A stretch of DNA of 64,000 nt from Crossaster papposus (Eukaryota > Echinodermata > Asteroidea > Velatida > Solasteridae): assembly GCA_037893245.1 (NCBI GenBank), contig JBAIAA010000653.1, positions 1,612,001 to 1,676,000 of the forward strand, written 5' to 3'. Both the position numbers and the translations under genes were made by a program. The notes beneath the pieces were generated by a model, which saw nothing but the letters and a program-made list of their open reading frames with translations, searched no databases and was not told where the DNA came from. Numbering within the stretch: the stretch's first letter is position 1; the number at the start of each line of letters is the position of its first letter. This document shows positions 1-10,718 of the stretch, one piece after another.

Positions 1-167
1 CCTGGAGGCCCCCCTCTATCTCCTAACACACAGCCCCTTCCCGGGGCATGCTTTCCTTCATGCCCTTATTTGTGGGCGGGGATTGTGTGCACAAACCTAT
101 GGCGAATTTGAAACGCGTGTGTTAACGTTAACATTTTCAGAAAATCGAAATAAAATACTAACAAAGC

Positions 168-367
168 ATGCCCCGGGTCAAATTGCAAATTTTGCCATTC
201 CTGGAGGCCCCCCCTCTATCTCCCAACACCCAGCCCCTTCCCGGCGCATGCTTTCCTTCATGCCCTTATTTGTGGGCGGGGATTGTGTGCACAAACCTAT
301 GGCGAATTTGAAACGCGTGTGTTAACGTTAACATTTTCAGAAAATCGAAATAAAATACTAACAAAGC
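168..367 (+). repeat. 200-bp subtype unit (GCAAAT + seven C + GGCGC)
   Basis: First of 18 units that share three linked changes: TTGCAAATTTTG, a seven-C run after GGAGG (hence 200 bp) and CCCGGCGCATGC. The others start at 3353, 4747, 9324, 10519, 14298, 15891, 17285, 18281, 19874, 20472, 22263, 23657, 25449, 26445, 28635, 37790 and 40379. The linkage shows descent from one founder unit. The subtype is confined to the first domain and is absent from 28835 to 37789 and after 40578, which helps define block boundaries. Confidence 0.93.
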
Positions 368-1755
368 ATGCCCCGGGTCAAATTGCTAATTTTGCCATTC
401 CTGGAGGCCCCCCTCTATCTCCTAACACCCAGCCCCTTCACGGGGCATGCTTTCCTTCATGCCCTTATTTGTGGGCGGGGATTGTGTGCACAAACCTATG
501 GCGAATTTGAAACGCGTGTGTTAACGTTAACATTTTCAGAAATTCGAAATAAAATACTAACAAAGCATGCCCCGGGTCAAATTGCTAATTTTGCCATTCC
601 TGGAGGCCCCCCTCTATCTCCTAACACCCAGCCCCTTCACGGGGCATGCTTTCCTTCATGCCCTTATTTGTGGGCGGGGATTGTGTGCACAAACCTATGG
701 CGAATTTGAAACGCGTGTGTTAACGTTACAATTTTCAGAAAATCGAAATAAAATACTAACAAAGCATGCCCCGGGTCAAATTGCTAATGTTGCCATTCCT
801 GGAGGCCCCCCTCTATCTCCTAACACCCAGCCCCTTCCCGGGGCATGCTTTCCTTCATGCCCTTATTTGTGGGCGGGGATTGTGTGCACAAACCTATGGC
901 GAATTTGAAACGCGTGTGTTAACGTTAAAATTTTCAGAAAATCGAAATAAAATACTAACAAAGCATGCCCCGGGTCAAATTGCTAATTTTGCCATTCCTG
1001 GAGGCCCCCCTCTATCTTCTAACACCCAGCCCCTTCCCGGGGCATGCTTTTCTTCATGCCCTTATTTGTGGGCGGGGATTGTGTGCACAAACCTATGGCG
1101 AATTTGAAACGCGTGTGTTAACGTTAAAATTTACAGAAAATCGAAATAAAATACTAACAAAGCATGCCCCGGGTCAAATTGCTAATTTTGCCATTCCTGG
1201 AGGCCGCCCTCTATCTCCTAACACCCAGCCCCTTCCCGGGGCATGCTTTCCTTCATGCCCTTATTTGTGGGCGGGGATTGTGTGCACAAACCTATGGCGA
1301 ATTTGAAACGCGTGTGTTAACGTTAACATTTTCAGAAAATCGAAATAAAATACTAACAAAGCATGCCCCGGGTCAAATTGCTAATTTTGCCATTCCTGGA
1401 GGCCCCCCTCTATCTCCTAACACCCAGCCCCTTCCCGGGACATGCTTTCCTTCATGCCCTTATTTGTGGGCGGGGATTGTGTGCACAAACCTATGGCAAA
1501 TTTGAAACGCGTGTGTTAACGTTAAAACTTTCAGAAGATTGAAATAAAATACTAACAAAGCATGCCCCGGGTCAAATTTCTAATTTTGCCATTCCTGGAG
1601 GCCCCCCTCTATCTCCTAACACACAGCCCCTTCCCGGGGAATGCTTTCCTTCATGCCCTTATTTGTGGGCGGGGATTGTGTGCACAAACCTATGGCGAAT
1701 TTGAAACGCGTGTGTTAACGTTAACATTTTCAGAAAATCGAAATAAAATACTAAC

Positions 1756-1846
1756 AAAGCATGCCCCGGGTCAAATTGCTAATTTTGCCATTCCTGGAGG
1801 CCCCCCTCTATCTCCTAACACCCAGCCCCTTCCCGGGGCATGCTTT
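1756..1846 (+). repeat. 15-bp perfect inverted repeat spanning the unit start
   Basis: The left arm AAAGCATGCCCCGGG (1756-1770) and the right arm CCCGGGGCATGCTTT (1832-1846) are exact reverse complements separated by 61 bases. The pair recurs in nearly every unit. Either strand could fold into a stem, and arms of different units can pair with each other. Subtype changes fall mostly in the right arm (CAC for CCC, GGCGC, GGGAC, GGGGAATGC, TTCGCGG, CATTC), while the left arm is changed in few units (ATGTCCC, ATGCCCA, ATGCCCCTG, or a lost C). I saw no compensatory pairs. Confidence 0.9.
1801..1834 (+). other. C-rich/G-rich strand-asymmetric tract
   Basis: This 34-base stretch has only two G on the plus strand. 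Its C runs are six C at 1801-1806, three at 1821-1823, four at 1826-1829 and three at 1832-1834. The minus strand therefore carries G3, G4, G3 and G6 runs with loops of 2, 2 and about 14 bases. That is a marginal long-loop quadruplex candidate, with a matching i-motif on the plus strand. The six-C run is also the main site of length change: five, seven and twelve C occur elsewhere. Confidence 0.5.
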
Positions 1847-1865
1847 CCTTCATGCCCTTATTTGT

Positions 1866-1873
1866 GGGCGGGG
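1866..1873 (+). promoter_or_regulatory. GC-box-like GGGCGGGG
   Basis: Each first-domain unit carries GTGGGCGGGG, which resembles a GC box of the Sp1 family. In many second-domain units it becomes GGGCAGGG, losing both the CpG and the GC-box match. There is no adjacent gene or other promoter element, so regulatory use is speculative. Confidence 0.2.
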
Positions 1874-1904
1874 ATTGTGTGCACAAACCTATGGCGAATT
1901 TGAA

Positions 1905-1918
1905 ACGCGTGTGTTAAC
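1905..1918 (+). other. Highly conserved box ACGCGTGTGTTAAC
   Basis: Unit positions 145-158 are almost invariant across the window; the exceptions I noticed are ACACGT near 54269 and the rare palindrome variants. This contrasts with the box starting a few bases downstream. A conserved short box inside a fast-evolving satellite is the pattern seen where a DNA-binding protein recognises the repeat (CENP-B with human alpha satellite is the known example), but this sequence does not fit the CENP-B box. Function is inference only. Confidence 0.5.
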
Positions 1919-1925
1919 GTTAACA
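1912..1925 (+). repeat. 14-bp perfect palindrome TGTTAACGTTAACA
   Basis: The sequence equals its own reverse complement and contains two abutting GTTAAC hexamers. The core TTAACGTTAA is kept in nearly all units; rare exceptions lie near 15055 and 16648 (GTCAAC), 18239 (AATGTT), 22021 (ACCTTA), 41136 (CGTAAA) and 45716 (ACATTA). The outer bases are lost in subtypes whose following box begins AAAA or ACAA, which shortens the palindrome. It could be a protein-binding dyad; no binding protein can be named. Confidence 0.85.
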
Positions 1926-1933
1926 TTTTCAGA
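1923..1933 (+). other. Hypervariable subtype box (unit positions 163-173)
   Basis: The 11 bases after the TTAACGTTA core carry most of the unit-to-unit diversity. States read in the window include AACATTTTCAG (commonest), ACAATTTTCAG, AAAATTTTCAG, AAAATTTACAG, ACAATTTACAG, AAAATGTTCAG, AAAATGTACAG, AAAACTTTCAG, AACATTTACAG, AACATGTTCAG, AAACTTTTCAG and AAAAGTTTAAG. The next bases add further states (AAAATCG, AGATCG, AGATTG, AAATTCG, ACAATCG, ACATCG). Together they work as a barcode for following higher-order copies. Confidence 0.85.
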
Positions 1934-1940
1934 AAATCGA

Positions 1941-1954
1941 AATAAAATACTAAC
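1941..1954 (+). other. AATAAA and TACTAAC motifs recurring in each unit
   Basis: AATAAA (1941-1946) matches the canonical polyadenylation hexamer and TACTAAC (1948-1954) matches the yeast branch-point consensus. Both recur in almost every unit; exceptions include AATAATAAC near 9508, TGCTAAC near 54111 and ACTAAAA near 31415, 34597, 38180 and 42560. With no gene or intron here these are most likely chance matches that repeat because the unit repeats. A plus-strand transcript would meet a possible poly(A) signal every 199 bases. Confidence 0.25.
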
Positions 1955-2556
1955 AAAGCATGCCCCGGGTCAAATTGCTAATTTTGCCATTCCTGGAGGC
2001 CCCCCTCTATCTCCTAACACCCAGCCCCTTCCCGGGGCATGCTTTCCTTCATGCCCTTATTTGTGGGCGGGGATTGTGTGCACAAACCTATGGCGAATTT
2101 GAAACGCGTGTGTTAACGTTAACATTTTCAGAAAATCGAAATAAAATACTAACAAAGCATGCCCCGGGTCAAATTGCTAATTTTGCCATTCCTGGAGGCC
2201 CCCCTCTATCTCCTAATACCCAGCCCCTTCCCGGGGCATGCTTTCCTTCATGTCCTTATTTGTGGGCGGGGATTGTGTGCACAAACCTATGGCGAATTTG
2301 AAACGCGTGTGTTAACGTTAACATTTTCAGAAGATCGAAATAAAATACTAACAAAGCATGCCCCGGGTCAAATTGCTAATTTTTCCATTCCTGGAGGCCC
2401 CCCTCTATCTCCTAACACCCAGCCCCTTCCCGGGGAATGCTTTCCTTCATGCCCTTATTTGTGGGCGGAGATTGTGTGCACAAACCTATGGCGAATTTGA
2501 AACGCGTGTGTTAACGTTAACATTTTCAGAAAATCGAAATAAAATACTAACAAAGC

Positions 2557-4946
2557 ATGCCCCGGGTCAAATTGCTAATTTTGCCATTCCTGGAGGCCCC
2601 CCTCTATCTCCTAACACCCAGCCCCTTCACGGGGCATGCTTTCCTTCATGCCCTTATTTGTGGGCGGGGATTGTGTGCACAAACCTATGGCGAATTTGAA
2701 ACGCGTGTGTTAACGTTAACATTTTCAGAAATTCGAAATAAAATACTAACAAAGCATGCCCCGGGTCAAATTGCTAATTTTGCCATTCCTGGAGGCCCCC
2801 CTCTATCTCCTAACACCCAGCCCCTTCACGGGGCATGCTTTCCTTCATGCCCTTATTTGTGGGCGGGGATTGTGTGCACAAACCTATGGCGAATTTGAAA
2901 CGCGTGTGTTAACGTTACAATTTTCAGAAAATCGAAATAAAATACTAACAAAGCATGCCCCGGGTCAAATTGCTAATTTTGCCATTCCTGGAGGCCCCCC
3001 TCTATCTCCTAACACCCAGCCCCTTCCCGGGGCATGCTTTCCTTCATGCCCTTATTTGTGGGCGGGGATTGTGTGCACAAACCTATGGCGAATTTGAAAC
3101 GCGTGTGTTAACGTTAAAATTTTCAGAAAATCGAAATAAAATACTAACAAAGCATGCCCCGGGTCAAATTGCTAATTTTGCCATTCCTGGAGGCCCCCCT
3201 CTATCTTCTAACACCCAGCCCCTTCCCGGGGCATGCTTTTCTTCATGCCCTTATTTGTGGGCGGGGATTGTGTGCACAAACCTATGGCGAATTTGAAACG
3301 CGTGTGTTAACGTTAAAATTTACAGAAAATCGAAATAAAATACTAACAAAGCATGCCCCGGGTCAAATTGCAAATTTTGCCATTCCTGGAGGCCCCCCCT
3401 CTATCTCCTAACACCCAGCCCCTTCCCGGCGCATGCTTTCCTTCATGCCCTTATTTGTGGGCGGGGATTGTGTGCAAAAACCTATGGCGAATTTGAAACG
3501 CGTGTGTTAACGTTAACATTTTCAGAAAATCGAAATAAAATACTAACAAAGCATGCCCCGGGTCAAATTGCTAATTTTGCCATTCCTGGAGGCCCCCCTC
3601 TATCTCCTAACACCCAGCCCCTTCACGGGGCATGCTTTCCTTCATGCCCTTATTTGTGGGCGGGGATTGTGTGCACAAACCTATGGCGAATTTGAAACGC
3701 GTGTGTTAACGTTAACATTTTCAGAAAATCGAAATAAAATACTAACAAAGCATGCCCCGGGTCAAATTGCTAATTTTGCCATTCCTGGAGGCCCCCCTCT
3801 ATCTCCTAACACCCAGCCCCTTCCCGGGGCATGCTTTCCTTCATGCCCTTATTTGTGGGCGGGGATTGTGTGCACAAACCTATGGCGAATTTGAAACGCG
3901 TGTGTTAACGTTAACATTTTCAGAAAATCGAAATAAAATACTAACAAAGCATGCCCCGGGTCAAATTGCTAATTTTGCCATTCCTGGAGGCCCCCCTCTA
4001 TCTCCTAATACCCAGCCCCTTCCCGGGGCATGCTTTCCTTCATGTCCTTATTTGTGGGCGGGGATTGTGTGCACAAACCTATGTCGAATTTGAAACGCGT
4101 GTGTTAACGTTAACATTTTCAGAAGATCGAAATAAAATACTAACAAAGCATGCCCCGGGTCAAATTGCTAATTTTTCCATTCCTGGAGGCCCCCCTCTAT
4201 CTCCTAACACCCAGCCCCTTCCCGGGGAATGCTTTCCTTCATGCCCTTATTTGTGGGCGGGGATTGTGTGCACAAACCTATGGCGAATTTGAAACGCGTG
4301 TGTTAACGTTAACATTTTCAGAAAATCGAAATAAAATACTAACAAAGCATGCCCCGGGTCAAATTGCTAATTTTGCCATTCCTGGAGGCCCCCCTCTATC
4401 TCCTAACACCCAGCCCCTTCCCGGGGCATGCTTTCCTTTATGCCCTTATTTGTGGGCGGGGATTGTGTGCACAAACCTATGGCGAATTTGAAACGCGTGT
4501 GTTAACGTTAAAACTTTCAGAAGATTGAAATAAAATACTAACAAAGCATGCCCCGGGTCAAATTTCTAATTTTGCCATTCCTGGAGGCCCCCCTCTATCT
4601 CCTAACACACAGCCCCTTCCCGGGGCATGCTTTCCTTCATGCCCTTATTTGTGGGCGGGGATTGTGTGCACAAACCTATGGCGAATTTGAAACGCGTGTG
4701 TTAACGTTAACATTTTCAGAAAATCGAAATAAAATACTAACAAAGCATGCCCCGGGTCAAATTGCAAATTTTGCCATTCCTGGAGGCCCCCCCTCTATCT
4801 CCTAACACCCAGCCCCTTCCCGGCGCATGCTTTCCTTCATGCCCTTATTTGTGGGCGGGGATTGTGTGCAAAAACCTATGGCGAATTTGAAACGCGTGTG
4901 TTAACGTTAACATTTTCAGAAAATCGAAATAAAATACTAACAAAGC
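2557..4946 (+). repeat. Higher-order block A, copy 2 (12 units, rearranged)
   Basis: Units at 2557, 2756, 2955 and 3154 repeat those at 368-1163 with a shift of 2189 bp. The copy then jumps to a 200-bp subtype unit (3353, with GTGCAAAAAC) and rejoins the CCTAATACC and GGGGAATGC units (3951, 4150; shift 1792 from copy 1). It ends with the TAACACACAG unit and a second 200-bp unit (4747) that shares GTGCAAAAAC. The change of shift inside the block marks old recombination. Confidence 0.8.
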
Positions 4947-7533
4947 ATGCCCCGGGTCAAATTGCTAATTTTGCCATTCCTGGAGGCCCCCCTCTATCTC
5001 CTAACACCCAGCCCCTTCACGTGGCATGCTTTCCTTCATGCCCTTATTTTTGGGCGGGGATTGTGTGCACAAACCTATGGCGAATTTGAAACGCGTGTGT
5101 TAACGTTAACATTTTCAGAAATTCGAAATAAAATACTAACAAAGCATGCCCCGGGTCAAATTGCTAATTTTGCCATTCCTGGAGGCCCCCCTCTATCTCC
5201 TAACACCCAGCCCCTTCACGGGGCATGCTTTCCTTCATGCCCTTATTTGTGGGCGGGGATTGTGTGCACAAACCTATGGCGAATTTGAAACGCGTGTGTT
5301 AACGTTACAATTTTCAGAAAATCGAAATAAAATACTAACAAAGCATGCCCCGGGTCAAATTGCTAATTTTGCCATTCCTGGAGGCCCCCCTCTATCTCCT
5401 AACACCCAGCCCCTTCCCGGGGCATGCTTTCCTTCATGCCCTTATTTGTGGGCGGGGATTGTGTGCACAAACCTATGGCGAATTTGAAACGCGTGTGTTA
5501 ACGTTAAAATTTTCAGAAAATCGAAATAAAATACTAACAAAGCATGCCCCGGGTCAAATTGCTAATTTTGTCATTCCTGGAGGCCCCCCTCTATCTTCTA
5601 ACACCCAGCCCCTTCCCGGGGCATGCTTTTCTTCATGCCCTTATTTGTGGGCGGGGATTGTGTGCACAAACCTATGGCGAATTTGAAACGCGTGTGTTAA
5701 CGTTAAAATTTACAGAAAATCGAAATAAAATACTAACAAAGCATGCCCCGGGTCAAATTGCTAATTTTGCCATTCCTGGAGGCCGCCCTCTATCTCCTAA
5801 CACCCAGCCCCTTCCCGGGGCATGCTTTCCTTCATGCCCTTATTTGTGGGCGGGGATTGTGTGCACAAACCTATGGCGAATTTGAAACGCGTGTGTTAAC
5901 GTTAACATTTTCAGAAAATCGAAATAAAATACTAACAAAGCATGCCCCGGGTCAAATTGCTAATTTTGCCATTCCTGGAGGCCCCCCTCTATCTTCTAAC
6001 ACCCAGCCCCTTCCCGGGACATGCTTTCCTTCATGCCCTTATTTGTGGGCGGGGATTGTGTGCACAAACCTATGGCGAATTTGAAACGCGTGTGTTAACG
6101 TTAAAACTTTCAGAAGATTGAAATAAAATACTAACAAAGCATGCCCCGGGTCAAATTTCTAATTTTGCCATTCCTGGAGGCCCCCCTCTATCTCCTAACA
6201 CACAGCCCCTTCCCGGGGAATGCTTTCCTTCATGCCCTTATTTGTGGGCGGGGATTGTGTGCACAAACCTATGGCGAATTTGAAACGCGTGTGTTAACGT
6301 TAACATTTTCAGAAAATCGAAATAAAATACTAACAAAGCATGCCCCGGGTCAAATTGCTAATTTTGCCATTCCTGGAGGCCCCCCTCTATCTCCTAACAC
6401 CCAGCCCCTTCCCGGGGCATGCTTTCCTTCATGCCCTTATTCGTGGGCGGGGATTGTGTGCACAAACCTATGGCGAATTTGAAACGCGTGTGTTAACGTT
6501 AAAACTTTCAGAAGATTGAAATAAAATACTAACAAAGCATGCCCCGGGTCAAATTTCTAATTTTGCCATTCCTGGAGGCCCCCCTCTATCTCCTAACACA
6601 CAGCCCCTTCCCGGGGAATGCTTTCCTTCATGCCCTTATTTGTGGGCGGGGATTGTGTTCACAAACCTATGGCGAATTTGAAACGCGTGTGTTAACGTTA
6701 ACATTTTCAGAAAATCGAAATAAAATACTAACAAAGCATGCCCCGGGTCAAATTGCTAATTTTGCCATTCCTGGAGGCCCCCCTCTATCTCCTAACACCC
6801 AGCCCCTTCCCGGGGCATGCTTTCCTTCATGCCCTTATTTGTGGGCGGGGATTGTGTGCACAAACCTATGGCGAATTTGAAACGCGTGTGTTAACGTTAA
6901 CATTTTCAGAAAATCGAAATAAAATACTAACAAAGCATGCCCCGGGTCAAATTGCTAATTTTGCCATTCCTGGAGGCCCCCCTCTATCTCCTAACACCCA
7001 GCCCCTTCCCGGGGCATGCTTTCCTTCATGCCCTTATTTGTGGGCGGGGATTGTGTGCACAAACCTATGGCGAATTTGAAACGCGTGTGTTAACGTTAAC
7101 ATTTTCAGAAAATCGAAATAAAATACTAACAAAGCATGCCCCGGGTCAAATTGCTAATTTTGCCATTCCTGGAGGCCCCCCTCTATCTCCTAATACCCAG
7201 CCCCTTCCCGGGGCATGCTTTCCTTCATGTCCTTATTTGTGGGCGGGGATTGTGTGCACAAACCTATGGCGAATTTGAAACGCGTGTGTTAACGTTAACA
7301 TTTTCAGAAGATCGAAATAAAATACTAACAAAGCATGCCCCGGGTCAAATTGCTAATTTTTCCATTCCTGGAGGCCCCCCTCTATCTCCTAACACCAAGC
7401 CCCTTCCCGGGGAATGCTTTCCTTCATGCCCTTATTTGTGGGCGGGGATTGTGTGCACAAACCTATGGCGAATTTGAAACGCGTGTGTTAACGTTAACAT
7501 TTTCAGAAAATCGAAATAAAATACTAACAAAGC
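4947..7533 (+). repeat. Higher-order block A, copy 3 (13 units)
   Basis: Units 4947-6340 follow copy 1 with a shift of 4579 bp, and 6539-7533 follow it with a shift of 4977 bp. The 398-bp difference is a two-unit duplication (6141-6538) of the TAACACACAG unit and its neighbour. Private changes include CACGTGGC near 5019, GGGACATGC near 6018, GTGTTCAC near 6657 and CCAAGCCCC near 7395. Confidence 0.83.
6141..6538 (+). repeat. 398-bp two-unit duplication inside block A copy 3
   Basis: The unit with TTTCTAAT, TAACACACAG and GGGGAATGC occurs at 6141 and again at 6539, separated by one unit ending AAAACTTTCAG. Copy 1 has the corresponding unit once (1562). The extra dimer explains the change of shift between copies 1 and 3. 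Confidence 0.75.
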
Positions 7534-9323
7534 ATGCCCCGGGTCAAATTGCAAATTTTGCCATTCCTGGAGGCCCCCCTCTATCTCCTAACACCCAGCC
7601 CCTTCCCGGGGCATGCTTTTCTTCACACCCTTATTTGTGGGCGGGGATTGTGTGCACAAACCTATGGCGAATTTGAAACGCGTGTGTTAACGTTAACATT
7701 TTCAGAAAATCGAAATAAAATACTAACAAAGCATGCCCCGGGTCAAATTGCTAATTTTGCCATTCCTGGAGGCCCCCCTCTATCTCCTAACACCCAGCCC
7801 CTTCCCGGGGCATGCTTTCCTTCATGCCCTTATTTGTGGGCGGGGATTGTGTGCACAAACCTATGGCGAAATTGAAACGCGTGTGTTAACGTTAACATTT
7901 TCAGAAAATCGAAATAAAATACTAACAAAACATGCCCCGGGTCAAATTGCTAATTTTGCCATTCCTGGAGGCCCCCCTCTATCTCCTAACACCCAGCCCC
8001 TTCCCGGGGCATGCTTTCCTTCATGCCCTTATTTGTGGGCGGGGATTGTGTGCACAAACCTATGGCGAATTTGAAACGCGTGTGTTAACGTTAAAATGTT
8101 CAGAAAATCGAAATAAAATACTAACAAAGCATGCCCCGGGTCAAATTGCTAATTTTGCCATTCCTGGAGGCCCCCCTCTATCTCCTAACACCCAGCCCCT
8201 TCCCGGGGCATTCTTTTCTTCATGCCCTTATTTGTGGGCGGGGATTGTGTGCACAAACCTATGGCGAATTTGAAACGCGTGTGTTAACGTTAACATTTTC
8301 AGAAAATCGAAATAAAATACTAACAAAGCATGCCCCGGGTCAAATTGCTAATTTTGCCATTCCTGGAGGCCCCCCTCTATCTCCTAACACCCAGCCCCTT
8401 CCCGGGGCATGCTTTCCTTCATGCCCTTATTTGTGGGCGGGGATTGTGTGCACAAACCTATGGCGAATTTGAAACGCGTGTGTTAACGTTACAATTTTCA
8501 GAAAATCGAAATAAAATACTAACAAAGCATGCCCAGGGTCAAATTGCTAATTTTTCCATTCCTGGAGGCCCCCCTCTATCTCCTAACACCCAGCCCCTTC
8601 CCGGGGCATGCTTTCCTTCATGCCCTTATTTGTGGGCGGGGATTGTGTGCACAAACCTATGGCGAATTTGAAACGCGTGTGTTAACGTTAAAATTTTCAG
8701 AACATCGAAATAAAATACTAACAAAGCATGCCCCGGGTCAAATTGCTAATTTTGCCATTCCTGGAGGCCCCCCTCTATCTCCTAACACCCAGCCCCTTCC
8801 CGGGGCATGCTTTTCTTCATGCCCTTATTTGTGGGCGGGGATTGTGTGCACAAACCTATGGCGAATTTGAAACGCGTGTGTTAACGTTAACATTTTCAGA
8901 AAATCGAAATAAAATACTAACAAAGCATGCCCCGGGTCAAATTGCTAATTTTGCCATTCCTGGAGGACCCCTCTATCTCCTAACACCCAGCCCATTCCCG
9001 GGGCATGCTTTCCTTCATGCCCTTATTTGTGGGCGGGGATTGTGTGCATAAACCTATGGCGAATTTGAAACGCGTGTGTTAACGTTACAATTTTCAGAAA
9101 ATCGAAATAAAATACTAACAAAGCATGCCCCGGGTCAAATTGCTAATTTTGCCATTCCTGGAGGCCCCCCTCTATCTCCTAACGCCCAGCCCCTTCCCGG
9201 GGCATTCTTTTCTTCATGCCCTTATTTGTGGGCGGGGATTGTGTGCACAAACCTATGGCGAATTTGAAACGCGTGTGTTAACGTTAACATTTTCAGAAAA
9301 TCGAAATAAAATACTAACAAAGC
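7534..9323 (+). repeat. Transitional block of nine units
   Basis: This stretch introduces variants used in the next region: GGCGAAATTG (7733), AAAATGTTCAG (7932), CATTCTTTTCTT (8131), CCCAGGG with ACATCG (8529), a 198-bp GACCCC unit (8927) and CTAACGCCC (9125). Units 8131-8727 reappear with modification at 9922-10518 (shift 1791), and parts of 8529-9523 recur at 21269-22462. Confidence 0.7.
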
Positions 9324-10718
9324 ATGCCCCGGGTCAAATTGCAAATTTTGCCATTCCTGGAGGCCCCCCCTCTATCTCCTAACACCCAGCCCCTTCCCGG
9401 CGCATGCTTTCCTTCATGCCCTTATTTGTGGGCGGGGATTGTGTGCACAAACCTATGGCGAATTTGAAACGCGTGTGTTAACGTTAAAATTTTCAGAAAA
9501 TCGAAATAAAATAATAACAAAGCATGCCCCGGGTCAAATTGCTAATTTTGCCATTCCTGGAGGCCCCCCTCTATCTCCTAACACCCAACCCCTTCCCGGG
9601 GCATGCTTTCCTTCATGCCCTTATTTGTGGGCGGGGATTGTGTGCACAAACCTATGGCGAATTTGAAACGCGTGTGTTAACGTTAACATTTTCAGAAAAT
9701 CGAAATAAAATACTAACAAAGCATGCCCCGGGTCAAATTGCTAATTTTGCCATTCCTGGAGGCCCCCCTCTATCTCCTAACACCCAGCCCCTTCACGGGG
9801 CATGCTTTCCTTCATGCCCTTATTTGTGGGCGGGGATTGTGTGCACAAACCTATGGCGAATTTGAAACGCGTGTGTTAACGTTAAAATGTTCAGAAAATC
9901 GAAATAAAATACTAACAAAGCATGCCCCGGGTCAAATTGCTAATTTTGCCATTCCTGGAGGCCCCCCTCTATCTCCTAACACCCAGCCCCTTCACGGGGC
10001 ATGCTTTCCTTCATGCCCTTATTTGTGGGCGGGGATTGTGTGCACAAACCTATGGCGAATTTGAAACGCGTGTGTTAACGTTAACATTTTCAGAAAATCG
10101 AAATAAAATACTAACAAAGCATGCCCCGGGTCAAATTGCTAATTTTGCCATTCCTGGAGGCCCCCCTCTATCTCCTAACACCCAGCCCCTTCCCGGGGCA
10201 TGCTTTCCTTCATGCCCTTATTTGTGGGCGGGGATTGTGTGCACAAACCTATGGCGAATTTGAAACGCGTGTGTTAACGTTACAATTTTCAGAAAATCGA
10301 AATAAAATACTAACAAAGCATGCCCAGGGTCAAATTGCTAATTTTTCCATTCCTGGAGGCCCCCCTCTATCTCCTAACACCCAGCCCCTTCCCGGGGCAT
10401 GCTTTCCTTCATGCCCTTATTTGTGGGCGGGGATTGTGTGCACAAACCTATGGCGAATTTGAAACGCGTGTGTTAACGTTAAAATGTTCAGAACATCGAA
10501 ATAAAATACTAACAAAGCATGCCCCGGGTCAAATTGCAAATTTTGCCATTCCTGGAGGCCCCCCCTCTATCTCCTAACACCCAGCCCCTTCCCGGCGCAT
10601 GCTTTCCTTCATGCCCTTATTTGTGGGCGGGGATTGTGTGCACAAACCTATGGCGAATTTGAAACGCGTGTGTTAACGTTAAAATTTTCAGAAAATCGAA
10701 ATAAAATACTAACAAAGC
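9324..10718 (+). repeat. 200-bp-subtype-bounded block of seven units
   Basis: Units in order are: 200-bp subtype, CCCAACCCC, CACGGGG with AAAATGTTCAG, CACGGGG with AACATTTTCAG, ACAATTTTCAG, CCCAGGG with ACATCG, and a second 200-bp subtype at 10519. Both 200-bp units are followed by a CCCAACCCC unit, so the 1195-bp stretch 9324-10518 behaves as one period. 9922-10518 is a modified copy of 8131-8727. Confidence 0.7.

Larger units (their letters stand above)
1761..1959 (+). repeat. Reference satellite unit (199 bp)
   Basis: This unit matches the commonest base at every position I compared, so unit position p equals coordinate minus 1760. By hand count it has 54 C and 40 G (47% GC) and eight CpG steps. 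Positions 1-130 are about 55% GC and hold the two CCCGGG-containing arms, a C-rich tract and GGGCGGGG. Positions 131-199 are about 32% GC and hold ACGCGT, paired GTTAAC sites, the variable box and an A-rich stretch ending TACTAACAAAGC. The length is close to a nucleosome repeat length, but phasing of nucleosomes cannot be read from sequence alone. Confidence 0.95.
368..2556 (+). repeat. Higher-order block A, copy 1 (11 units)
   Basis: The block starts with a CTTCACGGGG/AAATTCG unit, then CACGGGG with ACAATTTTCAG, then TATCTTCTAAC with AAAATTTACAG, GCCGCCC, GGGACATGC, TAACACACAG, CCTAATACC and GGGGAATGC. The same order recurs from 4947. The sequence before 368 also matches 4580-4946, so this copy extends to the left edge of the window. 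Confidence 0.85.

Noticed and set aside
1756..1846. Transposon terminal inverted repeat or MITE
   Set aside because: The arms recur every 199 bp in phase with the satellite, with no target-site duplication and no unoccupied unit. They are an internal part of the monomer.
1923..1954. Intron signals (TTTTCAG acceptor, TACTAAC branch point)
   Set aside because: The branch-point match lies downstream of the acceptor-like TTTTCAG within a unit, there is no coding context, and repetition makes the match uninformative.
1761..1959. CENP-B box
   Set aside because: I looked for the TTCG...A..CGGG pattern on both strands. TTCG and CGGG occur but not in the required spacing.
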